Below, in pieces: positions 63,897 to 64,000 of a stretch of DNA of 64,000 nucleotides. The notes below the pieces were generated by a model. It searched no databases. It had not been told where the DNA came from and saw nothing but the letters and a program-made list of their open reading frames with translations. The translations under genes and the position numbers were made by a program. Origin of the DNA: Lactobacillus crispatus. GTDB taxonomy: Bacteria > Bacillota > Bacilli > Lactobacillales > Lactobacillaceae. The stretch covers positions 806,001-870,000 of the forward strand of contig NZ_CP072197.1 in assembly GCF_018987235.1 (NCBI RefSeq), read 5' to 3'. Position 1 is the stretch's first letter, and each line of letters opens with the position of its first letter.

Positions 63897-63940
63897 ATAA
63901 AGGACTATTATCTTAATAGAAGGTGATAGCCTTTTATTTT
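63897..63940 (+). terminator. Probable terminator of the SLAP-domain gene
   Basis: taaaggactat (63898-63908) pairs with atagcctttta (63927-63937) with a bulge and inner ctatta/taatag pairing, followed by a T-rich stretch. The last 60 bases of the window show no supportable gene start. Confidence 0.6.
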
Positions 63941-64000
63941 AAAAAGATCACAATGATAAAATGGCTGTATAGTAGTAATGATGAAAAAAGATTGTGAAAA

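Noticed and set aside
63978..64000. Start of a further gene at the right edge (ATG ATG AAA AAA)
   Set aside because: There is no ribosome site upstream and too few codons remain to judge.

Overview
The window reads as chromosome of a host-associated Lactobacillus, most likely of the acidophilus/helveticus/crispatus/gallinarum cluster. The evidence is low G+C, AGGAGG-type ribosome sites, a giant LPXTG mucus-binding protein, a SLAP-domain surface protein, a C69 dipeptidase, a full oligopeptide-uptake operon and three insertion sequences of families common there (IS30, IS982, and IS256 resembling IS1201). Species cannot be fixed from sequence reading alone.

Left part (1-11.6 kb, accessory): the 3' part of a giant cell-wall adhesin carrying 11 apparently identical tandem 609-bp repeats, then a GH13 alpha-glucosidase remnant with a textbook cre (CcpA) site in front of it. 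The remnant is cut off by an IS30 element, which abuts an IS982-family element whose transposase is frameshifted.

Middle (11.6-37.4 kb, core housekeeping): pepP-like, efp, asp23 (yqhY-like), nusB / folD, xseA, xseB, ispA, tlyA, recN, ASCH gene / gmk, rpoZ / priA, fmt, rsmB, prpC, pknB, rsgA, rpe, thiN / a small gene with an in-frame stop / rpmB (minus strand) / asp23 (yloU-like), fakA, recG, plsX, acpP. The order matches the Bacillus subtilis clusters, with several genes absent (accBC, dxs, ahrC, coaBC, def). Genes are tightly packed and often overlap. Several use TTG or GTG starts.

Peptide uptake (37.4-46.8 kb): oppD, oppF, oppB, oppC, then two paralogous oppA lipoprotein genes with their own promoters and terminators. 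The first oppA is interrupted by a complete IS256 element with an 8-bp target duplication, and the frame is kept on both sides. The second oppA is intact and probably supplies the binding protein. A C69 dipeptidase further on (52.5 kb) fits the same peptide-based nitrogen supply.

Right part (46.8-64 kb): rnc, smc, ftsY / dipeptidase / MarR-like regulator / ABC exporter pair with a striking inverted repeat at its promoter / amino-acid permease (minus) / ylxM, ffh / rpsP / rimM, trmD / rplS with its own promoter and a folded leader / a secreted SLAP-domain protein. No tRNA, rRNA or CRISPR array was seen. I found no clearly new multi-gene system. The most unusual items are the repeat array, hairpins covering the transposase starts in two insertion sequences, the possibly reversible oppA interruption, the broken small gene at 31.3 kb and the candidate operator at 54.45 kb.
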